Source: Bacteroidota bacterium
GTDB taxonomy: Bacteria > Bacteroidota > Bacteroidia > Bacteroidales > JACABE01
Assembly: GCA_013377005.1 (NCBI GenBank)
Contig: JACABE010000001.1
Coordinates: 149,307-213,306, forward strand
Length of the DNA stretch: 64,000 bases
Reading direction: 5' to 3'
The notes below the pieces were generated by a model, which had not been told where the DNA came from, ran no database searches, and saw nothing but the letters and a program-made list of their open reading frames with translations. The position numbers were made by a program, and so were the translations under genes. Positions 8,824-17,147 of the stretch are shown piece after piece (positions within the stretch are counted from its first letter, which is position 1; every line of letters begins with the position of its first letter).

Positions 8824-8865
8824 TATCAACAAACAAACTTATTTATTATCAAAAACAAAATACAA

Positions 8866-10389
8866 ATGACATTAATTATTAAAGGAAGTGGGCTTAGTAT
8901 TGAAAACGTGGTAAACGTTGCCCGTAACTATGAAAAAATAGAACTTCATCCCGATGCGATTGCCCGTATCAACAAATGTCGTGCGATGCTCGAACGTAAA
9001 ATTATTGCAGGCGAAATTATGTATGGTGTAAATACCGGAATCGGTGAATTCTCTGAAGTAGTACTCAATGATGAGCAGGTTAAAGAATTTCAAAAGTATC
9101 TGGTTTACAATCACGCTGCAGGTATTGGCAATCCAATGCCATTAGATCACGTTAGAGGTGCCATGCTGGGACGTATCAATGTTCATGCACATGGAAACTC
9201 GGGTGTTCGTTTGGAAATTACCCAAACTCTGGTTGATATGCTTAACAAAGGCGTTACCCCTTATGTTTGCGAAAAAGGTTCGGTAGGTGCCTGTGGTGAT
9301 TTAGCTCCTATGTCGCAAATAGCTTTGCTAATGATGGGTGAAGGTAAAGCATATTTTCAGGGTAATTTGTATGAAGGCAAAGAAGCCATGGAAAAAGCAG
9401 GAATACCTATTCCAGGCTTACAGGCAAGGGACGGATTGGCAACCATTAATGGTTCAAACGTATTAACAGCTATGAGTGCTTTGTTTCTTTACGATGCAAA
9501 CAACTGGCTGAAACAAGCAGAAATAGCCGCAGCGATGTCGTTGGAAGCAATGAAAGCAAATATGCGTCCTTACAATCCTAAATTACATGAAGTAAGAGGA
9601 TTTAAAGGAGCTATCAGAAGTGCAGCTTCTATTTTAAAACTCGTAAATGGTGGCGATTTACATTTAGGCAAAATTAAATGCAAGGTACAAGATGCTTATT
9701 CTATGCGTTCAACACCTCAGGTAATCGGTGCAGCTCATGATGCATTAGCTTATGCACGCTCACAAGTAGAAATTGAACTAAACGGTGTAGGTGATAATCC
9801 TATTTTCTTCCCTGATGAAGAATTACAACTCTCAGGAGCCAACTTCCAAGGTTCTCCTGTTTCTGTACCTATGGATATGGCTGGTTATTGCATCACTATG
9901 GTAAGTGTTATGTCTGAACGTAGGATGAATCGATTGAACAATCCTGCTTTAAGTGTTGGATTGCCATCATTTCTGACTAACGGTGCTGGAATGTTTTCAG
10001 GACTTATGTTAAGTCAATATACTGCAGATACCCTTATTGTTGAACAGCGCATTCTATCGATGCCTGCCTCTATTCAATCTATCCCTGCTGCTGCGGATCA
10101 GGAAGATTTTGTTTCAATGGGAATGAATACTGCTTTGAAAAACTTTCAGATTTTAGATAATGCTTATGGTATTTTAGGTATTGAATTGATGGCTGCAGCT
10201 CAGGCGCTAGATTTTAGAGATTATAATTTTGGAAAAGGTGTTCAGAAAGCCAAGGAAGTAGTTCGTCGTCATGTAGATTTTCTCGAAATTGACCGTCCAC
10301 TATATAATGATCACAATTCAATGAAAGCGTTGGTAAAATCATGCGAAATTCTTACTGAAGTTGAAAAAGAAGTAGGCAAGTTAGAATAA
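8866..10389 (+). CDS. hutH: Histidine ammonia-lyase-like aromatic amino-acid lyase with Cys in the MIO triad
   Basis: 507 residues. The family makes urocanate and ammonia from histidine with an MIO cofactor cyclised from Ala-Ser-Gly. Here the triad reads Ala142-Cys143-Gly144 (GSVGACGDLAP); the codon is TGT. The other active-site residues fit HutH of Pseudomonas putida at almost the same numbers: Tyr53 (YGVNTG), His83 (the imidazole-binding position), Asn195, Gln275, Tyr278, Arg281, Phe327 and Glu413 (DQED). His83 favours histidine over tyrosine or phenylalanine. An engineered Ser-to-Cys change in HutH is, as I recall, reported to keep activity, so the enzyme may well be active. No hutU, hutI or formiminotransferase gene is nearby; it stands alone between its own promoter and a strong terminator, so the symbol is tentative. 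Confidence 0.85.
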   Translation: MTLIIKGSGLSIENVVNVARNYEKIELHPDAIARINKCRAMLERKIIAGEIMYGVNTGIGEFSEVVLNDEQVKEFQKYLVYNHAAGIGNPMPLDHVRGAMLGRINVHAHGNSGVRLEITQTLVDMLNKGVTPYVCEKGSVGACGDLAPMSQIALLMMGEGKAYFQGNLYEGKEAMEKAGIPIPGLQARDGLATINGSNVLTAMSALFLYDANNWLKQAEIAAAMSLEAMKANMRPYNPKLHEVRGFKGAIRSAASILKLVNGGDLHLGKIKCKVQDAYSMRSTPQVIGAAHDALAYARSQVEIELNGVGDNPIFFPDEELQLSGANFQGSPVSVPMDMAGYCITMVSVMSERRMNRLNNPALSVGLPSFLTNGAGMFSGLMLSQYTADTLIVEQRILSMPASIQSIPAAADQEDFVSMGMNTALKNFQILDNAYGILGIELMAAAQALDFRDYNFGKGVQKAKEVVRRHVDFLEIDRPLYNDHNSMKALVKSCEILTEVEKEVGKLE

Positions 10390-10481
10390 TCCGGAGAAAA
10401 GATTACTATTATGACAAATCCCTTTCTTCCTATTATAATGAAAAAGAAATCACCTCATTTATAGTATACACTTTAATTTAT

Positions 10482-10523
10482 AAAGCGATTCCATTTCTTT
10501 TAGAGATGAAATCGCTTTTTTTC
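10482..10523 (+). terminator. Intrinsic terminator after the aromatic amino-acid lyase gene
   Basis: Stem AAAGCGATT (10482-10490) with AATCGCTTT (10510-10518), extended by an inner CATTTC/GAGATG pairing with one wobble around a 5-nt loop, followed by a run of T. Confidence 0.85.
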
Positions 10524-10644
10524 TTCTTACTGTTTTAAAAAAGAAAAACAATTATATAATAAGCATCGTTTTATGAAAAAAATCAGGTATTTAATAGTTT
10601 CTTAAAAAATCTAAATATTAATGCCTTGAAATCTTAAACATTTG

Positions 10645-10652
10645 TATTTTTG
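10645..10652 (+). promoter_or_regulatory. Candidate promoter (-7 TATTTTTG) for the Big_5-type lipoprotein gene
   Basis: Exact TAnnTTTG match with TTG 16 bp upstream at 10626-10628, about 140 nt before the likely start codon. Confidence 0.4.
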
Positions 10653-10792
10653 CATGATAATAAGATATTTATTTTGTTTATTTACTAAATGAGTAAATAG
10701 ATTTTTAATATACTAACACTCAAATAAAACAACAATTTCCTGCAAAAACTAAATTAAAAATTGCATCTTTGTATTTTATAAAATTAAAACTT

Positions 10793-12499
10793 TTGAACAA
10801 AAAACATAATATATCAATTACTTATGTTAGTATTTATGCTACAATAATTTTGTTATTAGCATCATGTGCACATATTGTCTCACCATCAGGAGGACCAAGA
10901 GATACTACACCTCCCAAGCCAATTAAATGCACACCTGCAAATTATTCATTTCAATTCAACAAAAATAAAATTGAAATTCTATTTGATGAATTTATTTTAC
11001 TCAAAGACGTCAAAAATCAAATGCTTATTTCGCCTCCACTTAATGAAATACCCGAAATTACGATCAAGGGTAAAACTGTTATTATTGAAATAAAAGAAAA
11101 ACTTAAAGAAAATACAACTTATACTATTTTTCTTGGAAATTGCATAGTTGATTTAACCGAAGGAAATGCCCTTTCGACCTATGAATATGTTTTTACAACA
11201 GGGAATACGATTGATACTATGTCGATGAATGGAAAAGTGGTGAACGCCTTTACCCAAAAACCTGAAAAAGATTTTTTTGTAATGCTGTATGACAAACCTG
11301 ACGATTCATTACCTTACAAAGAAAAACCCTACTATCTGGCAAAAACAAATGAAAATGGAGAATATACACTGAATAACCTGAGAAATATTCCTTATAAAAT
11401 CTTCGCATTAAAAGATGCCAATAATAACTTTCAATTTGATCAACGAATCGAAAGAATTGCATTTGCAGACTCTCTGGTTACACCACATTTTAAACCCATC
11501 ATAAAGATGGACTCTACGCATAAGGACAGTTTGCAAAAAGACAGTTTAAAACCCAACCAAGATGTTTTTAAAAAATTATCATTAAGCGACTTAAGAACTT
11601 TTCAGGAAATAGATTCAACACAACGGCTTTTAAGAGTCGAGTTTGTTAAAAAAGGACAAGTTTTGTTTGCTTTTCGCTATCCTGTAAAAGATTTACATAT
11701 TACTTTTGTTGATAAAATTAAAGATAATAGGTGGAAAATGGAAGAATGGAATGCAACAAAAGATACCCTCATTTACTGGATTTTAAATCCCGGTATTGAT
11801 TCTTTAAATATGATTGTTAATGATAACAATCAATTTAGCGATACCTTAAGCCTTCGTGTGAAGCAAAAAACTACCAAAGCTAGTTCCAATACAATTGCTA
11901 AAACCTATCCTGTTTTTAATTTATCCCCCACTTTTGATTTTTATAAGAGTATAAATTTTGTTTTCCCCAATCCAATGCTGAAACACGATTCTATAGCAGT
12001 TATGCTTATTGAAGCTAAAGATTCGATAAATACTTTTGCTTTTTGTACAGATACTATTCATCGAAAATTTCAGATTAAAAAAGAATTACAACAAGCAAAA
12101 GATTATAAATTACTTATTAAAGAAAATACACTTACTGATATTTTTGGATTAACTAACGATAGCCTGGTGTATTATTTCAGAACAAATATGATTGATGATT
12201 TGGGAAATTTTAATTTAAATGTAAATATTAAAGATACAGCTAATTCGTATATTATTCAATTGCTCACCGAAGCTGAAGATGTTTTTGAACAGCGATTTAT
12301 TGATAAAAGTGCTAAACTGAATTTTAAGCACTTAGCACCCGGTAATTATCTTATTAAAGCTATTATTGATAAAAACAGAAACAAAAGATGGGATACCGGT
12401 AACTATTTAAAAAGAATTCAACCCGAAAAAGTAATATATTATCCCAACAAAATTACAATAAGGGCAAATTGGGATTTGGAAGAAAACTGGGATATGTAA
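10793..12499 (+). CDS. Lipoprotein with N-terminal bacterial Ig-like (Big_5) domain
   Basis: About 568 residues from a TTG start at 10793; an in-frame TTG at 10769 is the alternative, and no ATG fits. From 10793 the signal is MNKKHNIS followed by a hydrophobic stretch and lipobox LASC, a normal length for a lipoprotein signal. After the Cys comes PSGGPRDTTPP, which opens a conserved Bacteroidota lipoprotein family, and then a Big_5-like domain (about 45-140) holding TYTIFLGN and ending in YVFTTG. A carboxypeptidase-like segment (about 150-225) and a long C-terminal part closing with RNKRWDTG and NWDLEENWDM follow. Function is not known for the family; an outer membrane or periplasmic lipid-anchored role is inferred. 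It has its own promoter candidate and faces a convergent neighbour. Confidence 0.8.
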   Translation: MNKKHNISITYVSIYATIILLLASCAHIVSPSGGPRDTTPPKPIKCTPANYSFQFNKNKIEILFDEFILLKDVKNQMLISPPLNEIPEITIKGKTVIIEIKEKLKENTTYTIFLGNCIVDLTEGNALSTYEYVFTTGNTIDTMSMNGKVVNAFTQKPEKDFFVMLYDKPDDSLPYKEKPYYLAKTNENGEYTLNNLRNIPYKIFALKDANNNFQFDQRIERIAFADSLVTPHFKPIIKMDSTHKDSLQKDSLKPNQDVFKKLSLSDLRTFQEIDSTQRLLRVEFVKKGQVLFAFRYPVKDLHITFVDKIKDNRWKMEEWNATKDTLIYWILNPGIDSLNMIVNDNNQFSDTLSLRVKQKTTKASSNTIAKTYPVFNLSPTFDFYKSINFVFPNPMLKHDSIAVMLIEAKDSINTFAFCTDTIHRKFQIKKELQQAKDYKLLIKENTLTDIFGLTNDSLVYYFRTNMIDDLGNFNLNVNIKDTANSYIIQLLTEAEDVFEQRFIDKSAKLNFKHLAPGNYLIKAIIDKNRNKRWDTGNYLKRIQPEKVIYYPNKITIRANWDLEENWDM

Positions 12500-12559
12500 C
12501 TTCTTTTATCAAACCAGCTTAAAATTAAATTAGTTATAAATTATATTTCTTTTTTGAAG

Positions 12560-12578
12560 TCCTCTCTTTTGGAGAGGA
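12560..12578. terminator. Hairpin between convergent genes (weak terminator)
   Basis: Stem TCCTCTC / GAGAGGA with a 5-nt loop, between the ends of two convergent genes. There is no good T run on either side, so it may act as an mRNA 3' end stabiliser and not as a full terminator. Confidence 0.45.
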
Positions 12579-12589
12579 TTTAGGTGAGG

Positions 12590-13783
12590 TTATTGAACCA
12601 CCGTAACCCTTCCGCTATATACTTTCTGTATTTTTCCTATCCTATCCATAGCTTCTATCGTATAGGCATAAACGCCTAAAGGAACTAACTTGCCTTTGAA
12701 TGTACCATTCCAAAAATTAGTATTTTCTCCTTCAAATACCATTTGCCCCCAGCGGTTGTAAATATAGGTTTTTATGATGTAGTTTTCTGCATTGGCATAC
12801 TCAAATTTATCGTTTAAACCATCACCATTGGGTGTAAAACTATTGGGTATCCATAGCGTGGGTGATGTGCAATCTGCATAATTTACCGTTATGCTATCGG
12901 TTACGGTTATATTATAATCGCCTATGTGTATGCTTACACTGTAAATGCCGGGCTGGCTTACCAAAAAACTGGCATCTGTGCTTCCATTCTGCCATTGGTA
13001 GGTGGTATTGCTATTGGGTATGGTGGCAGGTGCAAGCAGCAAGGTTTTGCCATTGCATAATGTAGTATCATTTCCCAATATATGCTCAAAACTACACTCA
13101 CATACTAAAACATCGTCTATTAAATACCGCGAATTTGTATTGCTCCCAACTGTTATATAATTTACATACTGGCTCGAATCGAAATTGCCAATAACCAGGT
13201 ATTGTTCGCCACCAGTAGCAATAAAGCTACCATTTACTTTCATCCAATTGATGGTGTCTTTAAGTATCCCATTGGTGTTTTTTATTTGTGGAATATATGG
13301 TATTGGAGCTGCCAAAGATGTTTGTATTACCTCTATTTGTGAAAAATACATACCAATATTTGCAGAAGCATAACTACCAAAATCGGGAAATGAAATGTAA
13401 AACTCACCACAATACTTTTTATCTTTTTTAAAAATATCTTTTAACTCAACCTCAAGATACTCCCTACAATTTAAACATGTAGAATATTCAAATAAAGCAA
13501 TTCCAGCATAAGCTTTGCCAGATTTTGGTTGTTGAACACTTGATAGCATAAATTGAATACCAAAATCACTTGAACAAGCATTTATATAGTCAGAAGAACC
13601 TGTATGTCCACTACCAGTACATGCAGTCCAAGGAAAAGCCAAATATATTTCACCTTGACCAGAAGAAGGACATTGAGTAAACTCCTCAAAGCTTGCATTT
13701 GGTACTAGGTTAATAACTTGTGCTCTTGTATTTGTAAAAGAAATTACGGTTAAAAATAACAATATGTAGCTTTTTATATTCAT
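12590..13783 (-). CDS. Surface protein with type B (gliding-motility-associated, CHU_C) T9SS sorting domain
   Basis: 397 residues. Signal peptide (1-21, ending TRAQ), a beta-rich N-terminal domain (about 25-230) that begins NLVPNASFEE, an opening common to surface proteins with a jelly-roll-like fold, then an Ig/PKD-like segment (about 235-300), and the type B C-terminal domain (about 310-397) with IPNSFTPNGDGLND and YNRWGQ. The latter domain marks export by the type IX system; type B proteins often need a PorP/SprF-like partner, none of which is in view. Many Cys residues lie in the N-terminal half. The predicted mRNA starts with a hairpin (13802-13839). Ligand or role unknown. Confidence 0.88.
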   Translation of the reverse strand: MNIKSYILLFLTVISFTNTRAQVINLVPNASFEEFTQCPSSGQGEIYLAFPWTACTGSGHTGSSDYINACSSDFGIQFMLSSVQQPKSGKAYAGIALFEYSTCLNCREYLEVELKDIFKKDKKYCGEFYISFPDFGSYASANIGMYFSQIEVIQTSLAAPIPYIPQIKNTNGILKDTINWMKVNGSFIATGGEQYLVIGNFDSSQYVNYITVGSNTNSRYLIDDVLVCECSFEHILGNDTTLCNGKTLLLAPATIPNSNTTYQWQNGSTDASFLVSQPGIYSVSIHIGDYNITVTDSITVNYADCTSPTLWIPNSFTPNGDGLNDKFEYANAENYIIKTYIYNRWGQMVFEGENTNFWNGTFKGKLVPLGVYAYTIEAMDRIGKIQKVYSGRVTVVQ

Positions 13784-13801
13784 TGTTATACTTGTTCAAC
13801 T

Positions 13802-13839
13802 AAACGGGGTTGAGGTTTAATAGATTCCTCAGTCCGTTT
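13802..13839 (-). promoter_or_regulatory. 5'-terminal mRNA hairpin in the leader of the type B-sorted protein gene
   Basis: Arms 13802-13815 (AAACGGGGTTGAGG) and 13827-13839 (CCTCAGTCCGTTT) pair with a small internal bulge around an 11-nt loop. It lies between the -7 element at 13847-13854 and the ATG at 13783, so it would form the very start of the transcript. The right arm with its flank, reading GATTCCTCAG ... GGAATGAC, resembles motifs that are dispersed in many environmental bacterial genomes, so it may instead be a repeat remnant. Confidence 0.4.
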
Positions 13840-13846
13840 GGAATGA

Positions 13847-13854
13847 CAAAAATA
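13847..13854 (-). promoter_or_regulatory. Candidate -7 element TATTTTTG for the type B-sorted protein gene
   Basis: Exact TAnnTTTG match on the minus strand, 63 nt before the ATG at 13783. Confidence 0.4.
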
Positions 13855-13977
13855 CAATTATTTAACAACTATACACATTTTTTAAGATGAAACCATATCA
13901 TAATCAATAAGCTCGAAATATGAATAAGATGTAGTTAAAGTACTGAATAACAAAAATGAAATCACTTTAATATATAG

Positions 13978-13990
13978 TTGAATCGTTCAA
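13978..13990. other. Palindrome TTGAA-TCG-TTCAA
   Basis: Perfect 5-bp inverted repeat with a 3-nt centre in a gene-free stretch, about 200 bp upstream of the type B-sorted protein start. The spacer length does not fit an FNR box. Possible operator, or chance. Confidence 0.2.
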
Positions 13991-14124
13991 TACCCAAAAT
14001 GAATTATTTATGGTATTAGCAACTACTAAACACAGGCAAAATACAAAAAAAGATGTATATAAATGAGCAATATTAATTTTTATACAGCATTAAAATTGGT
14101 ATTTTAGTGCTTTCGTGGGATATT

Positions 14125-14173
14125 AAAAAACACACAAAACAATACAATAAATCGCATTGACTTGTGTGTTTTT
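14125..14173 (-). terminator. Intrinsic terminator after the citrate lyase operon
   Basis: Perfect 12-bp inverted repeat AAAAACACACAA (14126-14137) / TTGTGTGTTTTT (14162-14173) with a 24-nt loop, so a T run follows the stem on the minus strand. It lies about 70 nt past the citF stop. Confidence 0.7.
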
Positions 14174-14242
14174 AAGAGGTTTGAAAAACGCAGGAACAAT
14201 TAGTGTTGAAAAACAAACTTTTTGTTTACAGTGTTCAGATTT

Positions 14243-15805
14243 TTACTTTTCTACTTTTCTAATAGAGTCAATAATGGTTCCATCCACCCATTTTACTACA
14301 GCAACAATTTCATCACTCAGTTTGGGTTTAGCTGCTTTGCCACAAATTCTCTCAGCTTCTTCTTTTAATTCTTGAATAGTTCTGATTGGTAATTTTGAAT
14401 TTTTCATTTTCTCAATCAAATCTGTTCTTTTCGGATTAATAGCTATTCCCCTTTCTGTAACAATAACATCTATCAATTCTCCTGGGCCGCAGATGGTAGT
14501 AACTTCGTCTAAAATTACAGGAATTCTATCACGGAATAATGGAACAGGAATTATTGTACATTTTGCATGTAAGCAGTTTTGCCAGCCACCTATACCATGC
14601 AATAAATATCCATCGGAATGGGTTACAACGTTGGCGTTAAAGTTAACATCCACTTCGGTTGCACCTAAAATAACAACATCCACCATTGATGAAAAATTTC
14701 CTTTACCATGATAGTTGTAACTTGTAAAAGGGCTTGTATTCACATGTCCTTCGTTTTCTCGCATCGAACGTACACCTTCCAAATCAAAGGTTTGTCCATC
14801 AAGTATATAATCAAGCAGACCGTCTTCTAGCATTTTAACTAAATATTTATTGCTTCCTCCTCTTGCCCATCTTGATTTCATGCCACGTTCCTTAAGGATT
14901 TCTGCAAAATAAATACCTATCGAAAGGGCTGTACCTCCAGCTCCTGCTTGAAAAGAAAACCCATCTTTGATAATTCCTGCTTCATCGCAAAATTGAGCTG
15001 TCCATTCTGCTAACAATAATCTATCGGGACTTTTAGTAACTTCTGTTGTGCCTGAAACAATTTTTTCGGGAATGCCAACTTTATCAACAACTACTACATA
15101 ATCTACATAATTACCTTGTATTTGCCATGGAATACATGGAAATGGAACTAAATTGTCGGTTACCACTACCACTTTGTTTGCATATTGAGAATCAGCCAGT
15201 GCAAATCCTAACAAACCACATGCAGCAGGTCCACGATCACCGGTCGCATTACCAAAAGCATCAGCAGTGGGAGCTGCAATAACAGCAATATCAATAACCA
15301 CTTCCCCATCCTGAATTGCCTGATAACGACCACCATGAGAACGCAAAATCCCCAATCCTTTCATCTTTCCTTCTGAAGTAAATCGGCCTAATGAGCCATT
15401 CATACTTCCTTCGATATGATGAATAGTTCCATCTGCTAAATATTCTGTTAAAACCGATTGGCATTCAAAAGAAGCGGATGGAACCCAAACCAAATCTTTT
15501 ATTCCCAATTCTTTTGCGATTTCAAAAATCTGAATTGCAATCAAATCTCCGTTGCGAAAATGATGATGAGTGGAAATGACCATCCCATCACGTAAACCCG
15601 ATTTTATCAATGCATCTTTTAGTGTAGGAATAGTTTTGTTTCCATCAGCAGGATAATCGGCGCAAGAAGCAATTTGTGGTGCATATTTTCGCCCAACAGG
15701 TTTATATTTGCCTATGCCCATAAAAGGATGTTGCGCAACTCCGTTGACTTCTGTAGGAACTAAACGACCTACTGCATTTTTAACTACTTTATCGTATTTT
15801 TTCAT
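14243..15805 (-). CDS. citF: Citrate lyase alpha subunit (citrate:acetyl-ACP transferase)
   Basis: 520 residues, the usual CitF length, with family-typical segments throughout (opening with GRLVP and GKYKP; STHHHFRNGD; GSMNGSLGRFTSEG; GAGGTALSIGIYF; WARGGSNKY; ICGPGELIDVIVTERGIA). It exchanges the acetyl group on the acyl carrier domain for citrate, forming citryl-ACP, which the beta subunit then splits into oxaloacetate and acetyl-ACP. Its start overlaps the stop of the upstream citD-citE fusion by 4 nt (ATGA), so the two are translationally coupled. This operation normally serves anaerobic citrate fermentation. The genes for prosthetic group synthesis and acetylation (citC, citX, citG) are not in the window and must lie elsewhere if the enzyme works. 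Confidence 0.96.
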   Translation of the reverse strand: MKKYDKVVKNAVGRLVPTEVNGVAQHPFMGIGKYKPVGRKYAPQIASCADYPADGNKTIPTLKDALIKSGLRDGMVISTHHHFRNGDLIAIQIFEIAKELGIKDLVWVPSASFECQSVLTEYLADGTIHHIEGSMNGSLGRFTSEGKMKGLGILRSHGGRYQAIQDGEVVIDIAVIAAPTADAFGNATGDRGPAACGLLGFALADSQYANKVVVVTDNLVPFPCIPWQIQGNYVDYVVVVDKVGIPEKIVSGTTEVTKSPDRLLLAEWTAQFCDEAGIIKDGFSFQAGAGGTALSIGIYFAEILKERGMKSRWARGGSNKYLVKMLEDGLLDYILDGQTFDLEGVRSMRENEGHVNTSPFTSYNYHGKGNFSSMVDVVILGATEVDVNFNANVVTHSDGYLLHGIGGWQNCLHAKCTIIPVPLFRDRIPVILDEVTTICGPGELIDVIVTERGIAINPKRTDLIEKMKNSKLPIRTIQELKEEAERICGKAAKPKLSDEIVAVVKWVDGTIIDSIRKVEK

Positions 15806-17025
15806 GCTTCATTCCTCCAATCTTTAGATAATTTTCCCATATTTATTGCTAAATCTATTGTTTTTATTGCTCTTTTTACAACAGGTGGGTCAATCATTTT
15901 AGTTCCTAGTGATACTACGCCTAATCCTTTGGCAGTAGCTTCATCAAATGCCAGTACTATTTTTTTTGCTTTATCAATTTCAACACTATCAGGTGCAAAA
16001 TATTCGTGTATAACTTTTATTTGTCTTGGATGGATACATCCCATTCCATCAAATCCCAATGCTTTTGATTTCAAAACATTTTCTTTTAGGGCATCCATGT
16101 CAGCTATATCAGAAAAAACAGAATCAATCGGTTGTAACCCTGCTGCACGACAAGCATTAACCAAAACAGAACGTGCAAAAAATGATTCTGTAGCTTCGTT
16201 GGTTCTTCTGGTGCCTAAATCGGCAGTGTAATCTTCTAAACCTATTGCCATTGAAACAATATTTGGTGCTGAAAGTGCTATTTGATAAGCATTCATGACG
16301 CCTTTAGCGCTTTCTATAATTGGCATCAGCCAAATTTCATTGGTAATATTAAATTGTTTCTTTAATTCGTTGATACGATTATTTAAGGTGTGAATTTGTT
16401 CTGCATCTTCGCATTTAGGAACTAAAATCAAATTAACATTGTTTGGAACAATATAATCAAGATCTTCCAACCCTTGTGGAATTTGATTGATACGAACCAT
16501 GCGCTCTGCACCATAAAAATCTATTGCTCTAAGTGCATTTCTAACCAAGAATCTTGCTTCAAATTTTTTATCAGCAGCTACAGCATCTTCTAAATCAAGA
16601 ATAATACCATTAGGCTTATGAATTCCTGCATTCAACATCAAACTAGGGGAGTTACCCGGCAAATAAAGCCTTGAAAATCGGTTTCTATCTTTAGTGGTTG
16701 AATAATTATTTTCTGCATACATTTCAGGAAGGTATACTTTATCTGTCTTTATTAGCATTTTGATTGCAGCTTCTATTCTTGCTGTTATCACACAGTCAAT
16801 TGCTCCAGTATCTTCAATTAAAAGTTTAGCATTTTTAATATTGAAGTAATTTAAAACAGAGACGACTGTTTTTTTTATTTCATCCCCGAAAAAAACTGCT
16901 ACTTTGCTTTGAATTTCAATCTGCAAGCCATCAGTATTTGTAAGCTCAAGGGTAACAAAGCAATCGGAACGAATTCCTTTTCCTTTGTTCCCGGAGATTG
17001 CTATTTTTTCATTGCTAAATTCCAT
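15802..17025 (-). CDS. citDE: Citrate lyase fused gamma (acyl carrier) and beta (citryl-ACP lyase) subunits
   Basis: 407 residues joining two normally separate subunits. Residues 1-92 match CitD, including the segments FFGDEIKKTVVSVL and GAIDCVITARIEAA; Ser20 (GIRSDCF) aligns with the Ser of CitD that carries the phosphoribosyl-dephospho-CoA arm. A linker (about 93-115) leads to CitE, an HpcH/HpaI-type aldolase (about 116-405) with SRLYLPGNSP, LDLEDAV, MVRIN, AIGLEDYTADLG and GCIHPRQ. The reading frame is open and continuous, with no sign of a frameshift error. In Klebsiella-type operons citD, citE and citF are three genes; here the fusion fixes a 1:1 ratio. A -7 element is at 17049-17056, 23 nt before the ATG. 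Confidence 0.93.
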   Translation of the reverse strand: MEFSNEKIAISGNKGKGIRSDCFVTLELTNTDGLQIEIQSKVAVFFGDEIKKTVVSVLNYFNIKNAKLLIEDTGAIDCVITARIEAAIKMLIKTDKVYLPEMYAENNYSTTKDRNRFSRLYLPGNSPSLMLNAGIHKPNGIILDLEDAVAADKKFEARFLVRNALRAIDFYGAERMVRINQIPQGLEDLDYIVPNNVNLILVPKCEDAEQIHTLNNRINELKKQFNITNEIWLMPIIESAKGVMNAYQIALSAPNIVSMAIGLEDYTADLGTRRTNEATESFFARSVLVNACRAAGLQPIDSVFSDIADMDALKENVLKSKALGFDGMGCIHPRQIKVIHEYFAPDSVEIDKAKKIVLAFDEATAKGLGVVSLGTKMIDPPVVKRAIKTIDLAINMGKLSKDWRNEA

Positions 17026-17048
17026 ATTATTATAATGTTTTTTTGTTC

Positions 17049-17056
17049 CAAAATTA
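17049..17056 (-). promoter_or_regulatory. Candidate -7 element TAATTTTG for the citrate lyase operon
   Basis: Exact TAnnTTTG match on the minus strand, 23 nt before the citDE start. Confidence 0.45.
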
Positions 17057-17100
17057 AAGCATTTTATTTGATGTTTCGGTTGATTTCAAAAAAAATGATA

Positions 17101-17131
17101 AAAAAAAAGAGGTAAAAATACCTCTTTTTTT
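17101..17131 (-). terminator. Intrinsic terminator after the 55-residue lipoprotein gene
   Basis: Stem AGAGGTA / TACCTCT (17108-17114 and 17119-17125) with a 4-nt loop, lengthened by A and T runs on both sides, about 17 nt past the stop. It also insulates the citDE promoter. Confidence 0.88.
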
Positions 17132-17147
17132 ATCTGTGTTTGCAAAA

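Larger units (their letters stand above)
10390..10792. other. Intergenic region between the lyase and the Big_5-type lipoprotein gene
   Basis: Holds the lyase terminator (10482-10523) and a promoter candidate for the next gene (TTG at 10626, N16, -7 at 10645-10652). The remaining sequence is AT-rich with no recognised feature. Confidence 0.6.
13784..14242. other. Intergenic region between citF and the type B-sorted protein gene
   Basis: No gene was seen. It holds the leader hairpin (13802-13839), a -7 element (13847-13854), a 13-bp palindrome (TTGAA-TCG-TTCAA, 13978-13990) and the citF terminator (14125-14173). The stretch 13860-14120 is otherwise featureless AT-rich sequence. Confidence 0.6.

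Noticed and set aside
8821-8865. Upstream TTG extension of the aromatic amino-acid lyase
   Set aside because: It overlaps the -7 element TAGGTTTG, and the ATG at 8866 gives the same N-terminus length as known HutH proteins.
15046-15282. Open frame of 78 codons on the plus strand within citF
   Set aside because: It is antisense to a well-conserved gene, has no promoter element and no recognisable protein features.
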